Below are positions 24,966-37,412 of a stretch of 64,000 bases of DNA, in pieces. Where the stretch lies: positions 49,730,218 to 49,794,217 of the forward strand of contig CM060181.1 of assembly GCA_030549775.1 (NCBI GenBank), in the 5' to 3' direction. The stretch comes from Tamarix chinensis (Eukaryota > Streptophyta > Magnoliopsida > Caryophyllales > Tamaricaceae). The position numbers and the translations under genes are program-made. Positions within the stretch are counted from its first letter, which is position 1, and each line of letters opens with the position of its first letter. Below the pieces are notes generated by a model, which was not told the DNA's origin, did no database searches, and was given only the letters and a program-made list of their open reading frames with translations.

Positions 24966-26815
24966 ATATATCCCGATTGTAGATGAGTTTGCTTCTTATG
25001 CGTGCAATATTTGACATTTTCAATAAATTACATCCTGAATAGTGGATTTCTTTAAAACAAATGTTGGTGGTTTATAGAAATTAACCATATGTATTGAGCA
25101 TGCTAGGAAGAAGCATGTTTATTATAAAGATAAATTTCACACATAATATTTAAACCAATGCATTCAACTTATGAATAGGTAATAGTGCCTTCATTTCAAT
25201 AGACATACATATTTAAATTAATAAATTTATCTTCATTCTCCACTTTTAACTCCTTAAAGTTGATTGGATTAAAATATCTTCTAGTTGTTAATAGTCCCAC
25301 GAGATACATGTATTAGTGTGTCTCATTTATAGTTAATGTGACCTTGAGGGTCACTAACGCTCAAGGTCATCCTAACATTTTCCTATTCAACTTCACATGT
25401 ATCCCACATTAATCAAATCGACGTAGCAATATCAATATATATCTTATGAACTACTTCTTGTCAATTAATTTTACAATAAAACCTCACTTGACCAAAGTCT
25501 ACAACCTTGTAGTTTATAATTCTATATATAGGTAGTATAATACCGCTAGCAACTTATGTTCCATAATTTGAGAGGATGAGCTAGATGATTTGTTACATTC
25601 ATTGTCAATTAAGCATATAAAATGCACTCCCATTACTGTCATGCCTGTTTTCATTAATGCCATTACACTTGGTTGAGTGATTGCTTAAGTTGTGGTGTGT
25701 GTGTGACATACGGTATATGTATGCTTGCGTGTGTGTGAGTGCATATATGTATATGTATATATGCTTGCAACAAACCTTTTAAATTGTCTTAGTCCTTGAA
25801 TAATTTTTTAACTACTTTAGAGGAAAAAGTTATAGTAACATGTAAGAGAGATATGATAGACACTATACATTTGTTTTTAACTCTTCACCTGGTTTGAGCT
25901 TAGCAATCTATAAAAGTATATTTCCTCTTACAACTTTGAGCCTTATTCGAAATTAGCATATTATGGTACCAATATTATCCTAACTTAGCCCTAAAATACT
26001 ATCTCATTGTTAATAGAGGTGTTTTGGTTATAGAATTAGGTCAAATTTGAAGAAATTGCATTTTGTAAAGTTGAGGAAGAACTTGTGTGTTTGGAAATAG
26101 AAAACAACATTTACAAATTGAGTTGTTTGAGAAGATCTACTTTGACACTAATTGATAAAGAAGTTTTAGTGTTTTTGACGTAGATTGATGTTTGGCCATA
26201 TTGAATTTCTAAGTGTTTGGTTAAAAAAATAAATAAAATACTTTCGCATTGGCAATTTAAAATGAAAAAAACCTCTTTACAAAAACCCTTAAAATAAGAG
26301 TATTTTAAATTAATTTATTTAGAATTAACTTTCTCAATGTCTTTTTATCATTCAATCTGCTTACAACTATTACTATCAGCAAATACTATCAAACACATAT
26401 ATATAAACAATTAATATTATATGATTAGTCAAAGAAGATAATGCAATCTGCTATTAGCTAAATGCTGATATAAACTACTAACTGCTATTAGCTATCTCCT
26501 AACTGCCAAACAAGACCTTTATGTTTTTGCCAAAGAACAAAAAAAGAGGCTAGATGATTATTATCTTAAAGTATAGATCAAGACAATATGATTATTATTA
26601 ACTATTTGTACAATCCAAGTTTGGTATATGATGAAAGAAGCGGTAGAAAGCTAAAAAAATAAGGTTGGGTATGCTTGTTCGTCATTTACAGTTTTATTGC
26701 AAGAAGAACGTATGCTTGATGAAAAAAGGCGTCGTCATCGTAGTCGTATAATTATTCCCTAATTATTTGGTGTCAAAAGCCTTTTGGTTACTTGATCTTC
26801 TTTCCTATTTTTCAT
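24966..26815. other. Intergenic AT-rich sequence, no recognised gene
   Basis: No supported coding region. A GT-rich microsatellite is at 25692-25762 (gtgtgtgtgtg and related units with TATG runs). Around 26400-26515 the text repeats 'ctgctattagct' and 'actaact' words and may be a small transposon remnant, but no matched ends were found. Confidence 0.45.
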
Positions 26816-27690
26816 AATATTATTTCTTTCTAGATAATTCGTAAAATCTACTAGCTGGGGAACCAGCTACGAAAGAATACATATGACAGAACCTGTAAGG
26901 CCAGCCGCACGCACAATACACAACCAAGACCCAAGGGCCAGAAAAACACAACGCACCAATCCAACGAAAGCATCTTGACCCATCTACAACCACCAACAGC
27001 ATATATAAGACTTACAACTCTGGTAGTAAAATCCAACACGGCCCCAGGCTTCTTGTAGTCCACAGGAATGGATCACTCCCGTTGTAAACATGCCGCCGAA
27101 GGAACACCTTCTTAGGACAATAAGGCGCCTGCCCTGTTACACAACCACACTACAGGAAACCAGCATAAATTCCACCAGACGCAGCACTACCAAATAAGCT
27201 CCATGATCTCATTGCACCATCAGACCACTGTTTGTGAGCATAGCAAATCTGTACTGGCCAGAGACAACAGAAGAAAATTAATATCTCCAGGCATTACTCC
27301 GACCACTTGCGAACAACATCAATATTAATCATAACTTCTTCAGGTTCACAAGGAAAATTATTAACACCTTTCATCCAAAATTTCGTACGAAGCTTCATCT
27401 CACCACTCCGCCAGTTTCTGTTAAAAAGCAGTACCATTTCAGAATTACCCGATTGTTGACGTCAACTTCTTCTCAAAGCCTCTATTTACTGCATCAAACC
27501 AGATCTGGAAAAACTTCTTTTGTGGTTCTGGGCATAACCCACAGCATTCCCCACCGATCAAGGATCTCACGCCACACCTTGTGTATGTGGACATAATGAA
27601 GGAAGGTGTGATTCACACTCTCCTCTTCCATATTACAGAAGTTGCGGTGGGTATTTTCAATCATAAGCATGCCCATTTGTGTCGTTGGTA
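26816..27690 (-). mobile_element. LINE 3' part (ORF2 tail and 3' UTR)
   Basis: On the minus strand, 27676-27494 reads FCNMEEESVNHTFLHYVHI followed by KVWREILDRW, the zinc-binding RT tail, in which the later ligand Cys reads Tyr. Downstream (27490-27300) broken frames still read QKKFFQIWFDAVNRGFEKK and further tail text. The remaining 26820-27290 looks like a G/T-rich LINE 3' UTR. It lies downstream of gene 1 on the same strand. Confidence 0.7.
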
Positions 27691-28354
27691 ATAATATAGC
27701 AATTTAGTAATCCCACCCATGGCAGAGCAATTCCATTCCATCACAGATTGTACGCCTGGTCCGGTCGTATATCACCAACAAAGTAATCAAAAGAGGCATC
27801 ACAGAAGATCTAACATAAAAAGTATATAAGCAGACACCAACTCAAGTATTCTTGTGTGGTAGCACCTGCTAGGCCAACTTGGATTATACTTCATTGATAA
27901 TTTGCTGTCATGACTTCATCTTCCTTGAGTTTGCACCTAAAGGTAGCTCGATATAAGTCATGACCAAGTGAGTTATTTGGCATCCAAGTATCCCTGCTAG
28001 CTTCAAAGCATAACAAACAAGAGAAAGGCAGATTAATTTTCTCTGAATTTAAGATTCTATGGAGGATCAGTATCATCTAGTGACTTTAGGAACATAAGAT
28101 CCAAACAGAAATTTTAACAACCATAGTATACGATCTATAACTTATGCCAGTGGCAGAGAAACAAATTTACTTCACCTTCACTTGTTCCTCAGGAAGATAA
28201 CCAATAAATCAAATACAGAAAAACAAAATCGTGAAATCTTGTCTTGTACATCATCAGTTCCTTTCTGATAAACTTCACATTCACCGCCTTATTCCATAGA
28301 AAAGGGAACCAACAAATCATGTACAAAGTAACAGAAACTTGAAACCTTTTCTGC
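27691..28354. other. 3' flank of gene 1, no separate gene seen
   Basis: It probably holds the 3' UTR and terminator of the minus-strand gene ending at 28355. A short phrase recurs ('aaatcttgtcttgtac' at 28234, 'gaaaccttttctgcttaatggtcttgtac' near 28341), suggesting a small local duplication. No clear polyadenylation signal could be assigned. Confidence 0.4.
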
Positions 28355-30066
28355 TTAATGGTCTTGTACAGCATCAGTATCTTTCTGATAAGTATTGCCA
28401 GTATCTTTCAACCACTCCTGCAGTCTAGCTTCACTATCAGCCTTAAACTCCTCAAATTCATTAGAAGCAGATGCTGGATGATAGCTCTGCAGCTTTGCAT
28501 CAGGGAGCATACAGCCATCTCCCACCTCATCAGCCATGTTTCTGGAGCCGGGTCGCTCATCAGATTCTCCATCCTGCATAATCGAAGTAGTTCCCTGTGC
28601 TGAAGCTACTAGCGTTAAATCAGGAAAAGAAGGTAGCAATCCTCTGGTCAGATGGAGTTCCTTAAAGTCCAACTGTGGCCACTTAAGATTTCCAGCCTTT
28701 AGTTTAGCTGATTTCACAGCATTTGAAAAGTAAGTGCCGGTCCTCTCAACATCATCCTGGACATTAACTCCAGAGCCCCAGGAAGTTGGTCCCCGTAAGC
28801 TGGCCTGTCTGATCTGGAAGAATGAATTCGAGGATGGAACTGGGTTTGAGGGATGAATCAAGCCCCTAATCGGTTCTTTTTTTGACATTATCTCCAGAGT
28901 TTTATTAACCTCCACAATCATCTCATCAGCAATCGGGAATCCACATTCTTTCATCGATCCCAGCATAGCAATGGAATCTTCCATGTCTTCGATTTGCAGA
29001 GTCATTTGATGTGACCTATCGGATACATTGTTTTTGAGATCAATGATATTAGGCACTGCTTTCTGAGCATGCTGCTGTATATAATATAATCCAACAGAAG
29101 GTTCATTTGCCCCATATTTAATCATATCTACCAAGTTTTCACCTATCTCCACAAAACCATCCATGGAGAATTCAAGCATCTTCTTGACACCACAAAGCAG
29201 TTCATCACCAATTGTGTCAATTGCAATGATACGACATATCTTATTAGCCTGCATACAAAGATCCAAGTGTAACCTCGCCTGGTATAAACATATATACACG
29301 TATTTAGAATTACTACAATCCACAAACACACAGAATATAACATTACTACATAAACTAATGGGATTAATCAGCACAAGCAAGAGATTATGTAGTTCAAAGC
29401 TGGAGCCATGCCTCGTCACACCAGATATAGAGGTACTGTATTTATCAGTTTAAGCAACATTCCCAGGGTGATTTTGTAGTTCAAAGCTGGAGCCATGTCT
29501 CGTTACACCATGGAAAAATAAAGTTTATATCCAACTCAAAACTCGTATCAGAGAACCAATACTCACGTCTGATCAAATAGTCCCTTCAAGTATCGGAAAT
29601 AGAGAGAATCAATGTTTGACGCCTGAACATCATCCTCCACTGAAAATTACTGTGTAGTTTAAACAGAATATACGATTTCACAAGGCATAGAAATTCTACA
29701 TGCAGTACCATACAGCACCAAGACCTTATAGGTTCTTCCGATTGTTAACTCGATCTCTCAATCCATCTACCCCACAACATAGATCAACTTCATGAAAACA
29801 GTGATCACTTTTCTTTTTCTTTTTTTCTTTATTTCTCCTTTCCTCCTATTCTGGTGTATTTCTAGGATCCATATACAATTTGCGCAAATTGAAGAATACA
29901 GTTCAACAATTCCGTAGGAAAGAGCAACTCGTATTTCCACGAAGGTATAATTGTTAATTACATGAATTTGTTGTTGAATCAAAATTCAAATGAAAAGAAA
30001 ATATGAGATAGGAATGAGAAAGGATTGTTACTTACGGGAAAACCTAACGAGAAGAACCACAACCAT
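28355..30066 (-). CDS. Conserved-looking plant protein of unknown function, 3 coding exons, 340 aa
   Basis: I do not recognise this protein. Coding exons on the minus strand are 30066-30036 (31 bp), 29639-29567 (73 bp) and 29273-28355 (919 bp). Junctions are GTAAGT/CAG and GTGAGT/AG, and the 1023 nt stay in frame to TAA. The product begins MVVVLLVRFS, then EDDVQASNIDSLYFRYLKGL, and ends DTDAVQDH. It is soluble-looking after a short hydrophobic start. An N-terminal half rich in helical text (LYFRYLKGLF, MLEFSMDGFVEIGENLVDMI, MTLQIEDMEDSIAMLGSMKE) is followed by a polar, Ser/Pro-rich linker and an acidic C-terminal tail. The acceptor of the last exon is set by reading frame: AG at 29274-29275 gives a continuous frame, the nearby CAG sites do not. 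The true start could instead be Met41 if exon 1 is untranslated. Unlike its surroundings it has balanced codon use and no transposon domain. Confidence 0.75.
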
Positions 30067-30712
30067 TATTCCTCCCCTCGTTCCTGATTCTGGAAAGCGT
30101 TCCTTCCACAAATGAAATGATTGGCGCTTGTTTTCAAATGGGACGAAGAATATGTGAGCTGTGGGGGCAGCCGCTGCTGCCTGCTGGTAGGGGAAATGTT
30201 CGCCTGGTTCTCGCTTCTACACACGCCTAAACGACGTAATGGTGCGAAATCCATTTTTTTTTTCTTTCTAACTACTTAAACATCGTTTAAAATAAATAAA
30301 TACTGGTGAATTATTTGTTACAGAAAAATCGTTTTATAATTTTCAATAGGCAATAAAATAAGCGTTATTGTATTTAAAAATTTAAGAAGAGTACCATACT
30401 TTCATACTTCTTTATAATTCTTTTACAAAGTATAAGCTCAATAGAAACGTGCGCATTTTTTATTGAGAATTATAAGCAAATTAAAAAAAAATTCTTTTGT
30501 AAAGTTAATATCTTTTTTTAATAAACAATTTTTAGCCTTCATTAAAAGAATAAACATGCAAAGAATTTATTGTTCTAACAAAATTAAAAAAGCACTTATT
30601 GCTTAAAACATTCAAATGTATTAACAATCATTACTTTAGTTAAAGTCAAAAATATATTTTTGTTTATTTGAACAACTTGTGAACTCCTAAACATTTATTC
30701 CTTTACTCCATC
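30067..30712. promoter_or_regulatory. Promoter and 5' region of gene 1 and AT-rich flank
   Basis: The first 200 bp upstream of the ATG (30067-30255) are less AT-rich, as expected for a 5' UTR and proximal promoter; beyond 30260 it becomes strongly AT-rich. No TATA box could be assigned confidently. The flank ends at the target duplication of a solo LTR (CCATC at 30708-30712). Confidence 0.4.
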
Positions 30713-32877
30713 TGTACTACTACGAACTTTTATAATCTTTATTTCAGGGTGTTTAGTCATTATATTAAAAACTAACCCTTAAATCTTAGCTTAATTATTT
30801 TATTAATAACCTTTGACTTGTAACTTAAATAACTTTTTCAATATTTCTTTTGAATATTTTACCCTTTTTTTTTGTTAAACCTATCCTAAACCTAATTATA
30901 ATTTTCGATATATTTTTCTACTTGGTACCCTAACTTATCTAAACTAAACCTAAAACTAAAATAAAATAATCGTAATCTACCCTATCATTTTTACCCCTTG
31001 ATTTACCTTTTGCTTGCCAAAAATTCCTCCTCCAAACACTCTTCTATTACTCCCATTCTCATGCTACCACCCCATCCCCCTCACCTTACCTCAACATTCA
31101 CCATCAATATACCCCTCTCTATCGATCTATGCCCTATCACCTCACCACTCATTTCCCCATCAGCATGCATGTATACATACAAACACATACACCTGTACAC
31201 CTCCTCAACTAAACACATACTCTCCTCTCCCCATCTTTGTTTTCATGTGTTTCTTCCCCCAGCAAACACTACCCTTCCCCTGTTCCCTCTCTCTTGACCC
31301 TATTTGGTTTCATCAACCTAGCATCATCTCCCTTCTCAGCCATTCATCAACCCTTGCCTATGCTTCCTTCAGCCCTGCACCAACCCACGTCGTCAACCAC
31401 CATCACCAACGAATGTCACCAGCACTACCACAACCTTATCCCATTGCCATAGCTAGCCCTCCTCCTCCTCCTCTTCTTCTCCCCTGTCCCCTTCCGTGCT
31501 TTACTTCTTCTTCTTCTTCTTCTTCTTCCCTACAACCATTCTTGCCATTCCCTACCCTCCTACCTTTGGCTAAAATTACCACACCACCTCCACCACCTTT
31601 GGAATTCTCCCCTACTGGCCCTCCCTCTACTCCTGCTGCTCCCTCCGTTACGCACCCTTGGGCAATGGCAGAAACTATCGTTGCTTTCCCCTTTGCACTT
31701 TGGCACTTCCCTTTACAACATCATCTCCTACACTGCCTCTACCACAACCTCATTATTCCTCCTTCCTATCCCTCGCAACTACCACCTCCACCATCCTTAT
31801 CTTAGCCCTAAATAATCAAGCCACCTCCCCCTACTTCCTACACTTCCCTATCTAACCCAATACTTCTTGGTCTACACCTCACCACATCACACCAACGCCA
31901 CCACTGTCTTCCTCGACCAACAACTAGTGCCAACCATCACCACCATCTCCATCCCTACCTCCTCTTCCATCACAGCCAACCAACCGGCAAGCCCCTTCTC
32001 TTATGCGATACTCATGTTGTGCATGCACCATGAGGCAATTTTGGTTTTAAGAATTTTTGGTACCAAATGTTAATAAGTAAGGGTATTTGGTAATTTAAAA
32101 AAATAAATATTTTAATATTATAATTATTATTTCATTTGTTAAATATTAATTATATAATTGTGATATTATTTTTAGATGCAAAAGTTTGATTAGTAAGGCC
32201 TTATAATTTCAGTATAATACTGTTAATTTACGTTTTTGCTAGAATACATATAACTTTTATACTCTTTAGAAAAGCCAGACCTCGTATGATACTACATTAG
32301 GATTTTTATGAACGGAATATATTAAGTATGATTTGTTATCTTATAATTTTGTGCTTATTATAGTTATAATGAAAATCGGTAAAAAGAACAAATTATCATA
32401 CGTAAAATAATTCGTGTAACACCCTAAAATTTTATAGTTAAAAATTTTCATTTCTTTAAGAAAAATCATACACCAAATAAGGGGTGCTACATTTGTGATC
32501 AGTACAAGTCTGGTCCTTGGTCAACTTCATACTAACCACAAGGTTAAAAGATAATATAGAACCATAATAGGGGATGATTAAGAACATAAAGGATTTGAAT
32601 ATAAAAAACACCAGAGTACATAAGAGTTAAAGTTAGTACATCCGTGAAATGAAATATAAAGTAACATCCCACTACATAGGAATAAAAATAGGAAACATAG
32701 ATGGAAAGTAGTATGGATTACACTCTCTTTGTCCCCGAACCAGGAACATCTAAGTATCACTTTGCCTCGACCAGCTCATCGTAAGCAGTTAAGTCATCTA
32801 GGGCCTCATTGCGCACTTACACAGACTCAGGAGGGGCTACTGCTCATGGGAATGAGTAGCACCCATGATCAGGGTGA

Positions 32878-32896
32878 TCAGTACATTACGTACTAA
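32878..32896 (-). promoter_or_regulatory. Conserved GTAC stem-loop (LTR 2 copy)
   Basis: On the minus strand: TTAGTAC, 5-nt loop, GTACTGA; six of seven stem pairs. The position relative to the LTR 3' end matches the other copies. Confidence 0.6.
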
Positions 32897-33049
32897 GTAA
32901 GGCAACAATATAGTCAACACAAGACATAACAACATAAAATATAGATATTATGCATGTAGTAGATTTTATTAGATTAATTATCCTTATCAGAGTTTAAGCC
33001 ATTAGTACCATCTTTACACATCTCTTGAATTATATCCATGTGAGTATGG

Positions 33050-33335
33050 AGACCCTACTATCGTGACTGGTGGACCGAGAATAACTACTCCAGGGCAAGA
33101 TGCTCCTGGCCACTATTATGACCGGTGGATTGGTAAATATCTTATATCTGGTCCCGACCCACGTGGTGTTCCACTATAAGTAATTATTCTCTTTTCCATA
33201 AATTATTACCATCCAAAGGTTTAACTTATTGAACTTGGAACCCCCACTATTATAACTAGTGGACCAGAAATACAGGGTAAAATGCTCTTGGCCACTGTTA
33301 TAAATGGTGGACCAATAAACATTATAATTCTAGGC
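33050..33335 (-). repeat. Two clusters of CCAC...GTGG units (LTR 2)
   Basis: Units such as CCACTATTATGACCGGTGG (33111) and CCACTATTATAACTAGTGG (33246) are separated by stems like CCAGG...CCTGG. The text between the clusters contains CACGTGGTGTTCCACTATAA, which includes a perfect G-box core CACGTG. Confidence 0.8.
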
Positions 33336-34636
33336 CTAACTCAATGATCTTTCACTTTAATTGTTTAATTCACCAAGTAGCACCCATCAAGACATGTACA
33401 CCCCATTAGGCACTCCCGAGTTTTTACCTATCTACCAACCCAAACTTCCTAAAAAATCATATCCCTTAACCTAGTACATCTACATCCTCTAAGACTCTAG
33501 GACCCCCAGACACTTTCTACCATCCTCCTAACAAACTTAGAAACCTCATACCTATGGGCTAAGGCCCGCTCCCCAATTTCTCCATTTATACTCACCATTG
33601 CCCACTAAGGTTTTCCTTGAAACCCTAATCTGGCCTATATGGCCCTAGCCTCTCCTCTCCTTACGTGGCCCACATCTCCCATGATTTAAACACCATCACC
33701 ATACCCATCCCAACTCCAAACCTCACAGCCCAACTCTTCAATTCCCACATGTGATAAAGATACCCTAGTTGGTCACCCTCGAAAACCCTCCATTCAACTT
33801 AGCTCACCCCCTCCATGTGCCACACTCGTCATCATAACACCAATGTTCAACTAACCTCCTCAACCTTTTTCCACAACACACCTATCCTTAAGGTTTTTCT
33901 CTAAAAACCCTAGCTTGTACCCCTATGCACCTTTTCATCAACCCACATACTAAATCTTCCCCAAGTACACCAACCACCCAAAACACACTTTCCTCCCCAT
34001 GGTTAACCCTTAAACAAGATTTTCCCACCTAAATCCTTTCCCCATGTAAAGCACACACCCCCATGCAAGGCACACACTTTCCATGCAAGTTTTCACCCTA
34101 ACCCCTCAAATTATTATTTTTCCTTTTATTTTCTCTACCATATTTCATGGGACACCTAGAATATTCTCCATATATCACCTCACTCACTCCACCCTCTTTA
34201 TTTTCTTTAATCTCCCATAGCCACTCAAATCCCACCTAAGACATCTAGACATACACATATCATTATTTCAACTATATATAAGGACATTTCCATCCATAGC
34301 AAGTTATAAACACACATACAATACATAATGAAAATCATGCTCACCATACCTTATCCTTTTGCAAGCCAAGATGCACCATACACATACTTAGTTCACATAC
34401 ACATATGTTTACACATAACATAACAATACACCCATTACACAAAAGATTCATAACACAACCTGAATCTTTGCTATATCCTTACCTAGTTGGACTCTGGGCT
34501 TGAAGTAAGAATCTTATGCCTCCTCACGGGGAGATGTTTGTTCAATACCTATAAAGAGAGTATCAATTATGCCACTTCACTTTCTTCCCACCTCTCTTTC
34601 CTTTTTTCCCTTATTTTTCTTAACCAAATATTAATA

Positions 34637-34662
34637 ATGACGACGACGACGACGATGATAAC
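34637..34662. repeat. GAC/GAT trinucleotide microsatellite
   Basis: Five or more gac units followed by gat; part of the LTR trinucleotide zone. Confidence 0.8.
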
Positions 34663-37164
34663 AAGTTATTAAACAAAATACACTAAACAAGTAAGAGGGA
34701 AAAGAGTGTAACTAGAAAGGACAACAGGTGAGGGGCTGTGGTGGCACAGCGCAATAGTGGTGGTAGAGGAGATGCAAGGAGGGGTTTTTAGGGTTGTAAA
34801 AAGAGAGGAAAGGTAAGGTTTCTTGGGTAGTGGGGTTCCCTGGTTCAGGAGGTCTATGATGGTGGTGGCCTCATGCAGCTGTAACACTCGTGAGGAAGAG
34901 AAAAAGGAAAAGGAAGGAAGAAGATGTGAGAAGGGGATAAGTGATGGTGTGGGTAAGGTAGGGGGTTTTTTGTACAGGAATAGAGGTAGGGATGGTGGTG
35001 ATGGCAGCAGTGGCGGTGGCATAGGATGACGTTGGAGGTGGAGGAAGGTGCAAAAGGGTAGCTCAAGCTACCCACTTGCCACTGGTGGGGAGAGAAGAGG
35101 AAGGGGGAGGAAGGGAAGGGGAGAGGCTCGGTGGCTGTAGGGTGATGTAGGGAAGAGGACAGGAGGGAGTGGCAATGGTGGCAAAGCCCAGTGGCCATAG
35201 TGGTGGCAGTGGTGGCGTTTGTTTTGGTGGCTAGAGTAAGGGATGTAAGGGAGATGATCGGCAAAAGAAGAGAGGGAAGAAGGGAGTGGGGAGGGGTTTT
35301 ATAGGTGTAGGGGATGGATGAAGTGGACAAGGAGGGGAAGATAAAGGGGGGTTCGATGGTTGCTGATAAGAGTGTAGGCCGGTACAGTTGTGCAGGGGAC
35401 ATGGTAGGAGATAGGTTTGCAGGGACATGGAAGGCATGTGAGGGGGAGAGGGATCTCTCAAGGGGAGGGGGATCATGCAAGGATGTGCTTGTTGCACACC
35501 TTATAGGGTTAAAAGAGGAAAGTAGGAGGGAGAGAGAGGTGGGGAGGGTTGCAATGTGCAATTACGTGCATGAGTTGCATAGGTTGGAGGAAGAAGATAG
35601 GGGCAACAGGGGAAATAAGGGAAAAAGAGAGGGATAGAAAAGGACAAGAGGGGGTAGGCGTGTGGGTTGGGCTAGAGAGGGGAGAGAAAAAGATAAGAGG
35701 ATTGGGTAGGGGAAAGGAGAGTGGAAAAAAGAGAGGGAGAAGAAGATGCACCGCTGTTGGGTGCAACCCAAACGGCCGAAGGAAAGGAGGAAAAGAAGAA
35801 GAAAAAAAAGGAACAAAAGAAGAAAGAAAAAGAGGGAAGAAAAGGAGAAAATAAAAAAAGGAAAAAAGGGGGTGGTAGGGTGTTTTGGGTTTTTGGGAGT
35901 TTTATGGATAATAAAAAAAATTAATAATAATAATAATTATTATTATTATTATTTATTAATTTAAGAATTATTATTATAATTTATTTAAAATTTATCTTAG
36001 GTTAGTCAATTAATTTAGTATCCACTAACTATGTCCCTATATCATTTTCCTTTCTTTATTTCCATTATTATTATTATTTTATTAAAAATGGTATATATAA
36101 TTAAATCTTATTCAATAATTCCTTATTTTATTCTTTACTCTTAAAATAAAAGTTTGGAGTATTACAATTCGGGTACAAAAGTATGGAAAAAATGATATTT
36201 TATAATTATGCATGACATGTAAATAGAAAATAATAGGTTCAGCATGCTTAGATATGTTTATAGAATAATAATTATAAGTGTGTTCATCAGGGGTAATTTG
36301 ATTATTTTGGTGTGTTATGATAATTATCCTGAAAAGCATGTCAAATGTTATTATATATTATTAAGCATGAGATTATATGATTTTGTATGTATTAGATAAG
36401 CATGTTAGGGTTTATGTCTTGAATCATGATTAAGGGAAAAATGGTCATTTGACTTATCTGATAATTTAATAGCAAGATAAATAATTTAATTATTATGTTT
36501 TAACCTTTTTATGAAAAAATAATAAATGAAATGGAGTTGGCATTTAAAAAGGATGATAATATTGTAATTTTGATCTTAGGGGGTATTTTGGTCATTTTTG
36601 GCCTAATGCACCAAAACGTGAATAATTAAGCCTAGAATGACCTTAGTATATTTCTACAATTGACCTTGATAATGATATTCTTTATAACTATCTTGAATAA
36701 ATAAAAAATGAGTAAAATGTTTAAATATGGAAACCGGATATATATGTTTGATTGTGATTTCATGGTCACCATAATAAAATACTAATACTTAAAGTGAATG
36801 ACCTAGAAGTTGGGAATGGTGGCTCTTTAGGGGTTTCTACCCTCAAGACATATTTTAGCCTATGATTGATTATGAATTTTCAATAATATGCTTCAGTGCC
36901 CTATTCAGGCCTTATATCTTACTCTATTTAGTTTTGTGGCCTGATAGGGGGTATGCATACCTATAGATTAAGTTTTCTTATTAGTAGAGTACTATGTTAC
37001 CTTAATCTACTAGTGCGACCGGGATACCTTTACGTCCTTGATCTTATAGTTGATAGGATATTGTGTTTGCTTGGGTGTTGGCATGCCTAGAGTACCTTAG
37101 TATTTCCAGGATGATTTGATCTCCCCTCAAGTAAATAAAAATAGAAAAAATTGATAGATTATTG

Positions 37165-37412
37165 GATTGGTCAATAGACACCTTTATGCCTACCTATGGT
37201 TCGGTAGTATCCTTTGTGCCTACCTGTGGTTAAGTAGCAGCCTTTATGCCAGCCTTCGTATCCACCTGTGGTTCGATAGCACCTTTGTGTCTGCCTATAT
37301 TTTAGTAGCAACCTTTATACCTACCTATGATTCAGTAGCAGCTTTCGTGCCTACCTATAGCTCAGTAGAAGCCTTTGTGCCTGCCTGTATTTCAATAATA
37401 ACCTTTGTAACT
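37165..37412 (+). repeat. Minisatellite, about 30-bp unit, roughly 7-8 copies
   Basis: Units share 'cctttgtgcctacctatggttcagtagcag'-type text with drift. Because 30 is a multiple of three, a 108-codon open frame results (37167-37493) with repeated SxxxxAYLWF-like words. It lies inside solo LTR 4, so I treat the ORF as incidental. Confidence 0.82.

Larger units (their letters stand above)
32415..36166 (-). mobile_element. Solo LTR 2 (nested), large-LTR family, 3752 bp, TSD ATTCG
   Basis: On the minus strand it starts TGTAATACTCCAAACTTTT (at 36166) and ends TTTTAGGGTGTTACA (at 32415). Perfect 5-bp duplications ATTCG lie at 32410-32414 and 36167-36171. Modules in family order: purine-rich on plus (34720-35890), i.e. 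the pyrimidine tract; telo-box-like 'aaaccctag' text; CCACTATTATGACCGGTGG units at 33055-33330; the GTAC stem-loop at 32878-32896. It interrupts solo LTR 4, so it is the younger insertion. Lys/Glu- and Pro/Ser-rich ORFs within are artefacts. Confidence 0.9.

Noticed and set aside
29274..29419. Extension of the last exon of gene 1 upstream to an ATG at 29419
   Set aside because: Joining exons at 29273 gives a continuous three-exon frame with GT-AG borders; the extension reads intron-like sequence with the repeat at 29395.
31014..31805. 263-codon Pro/Ser-rich ORF
   Set aside because: Low-complexity pyrimidine tract of solo LTR 4, with overlapping open frames and no splice or domain support.
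34669..35964. Several ORFs on both strands (Pro/Ser-rich and Lys/Glu-rich)
   Set aside because: Compositional artefacts of the purine/pyrimidine tract of solo LTR 2.
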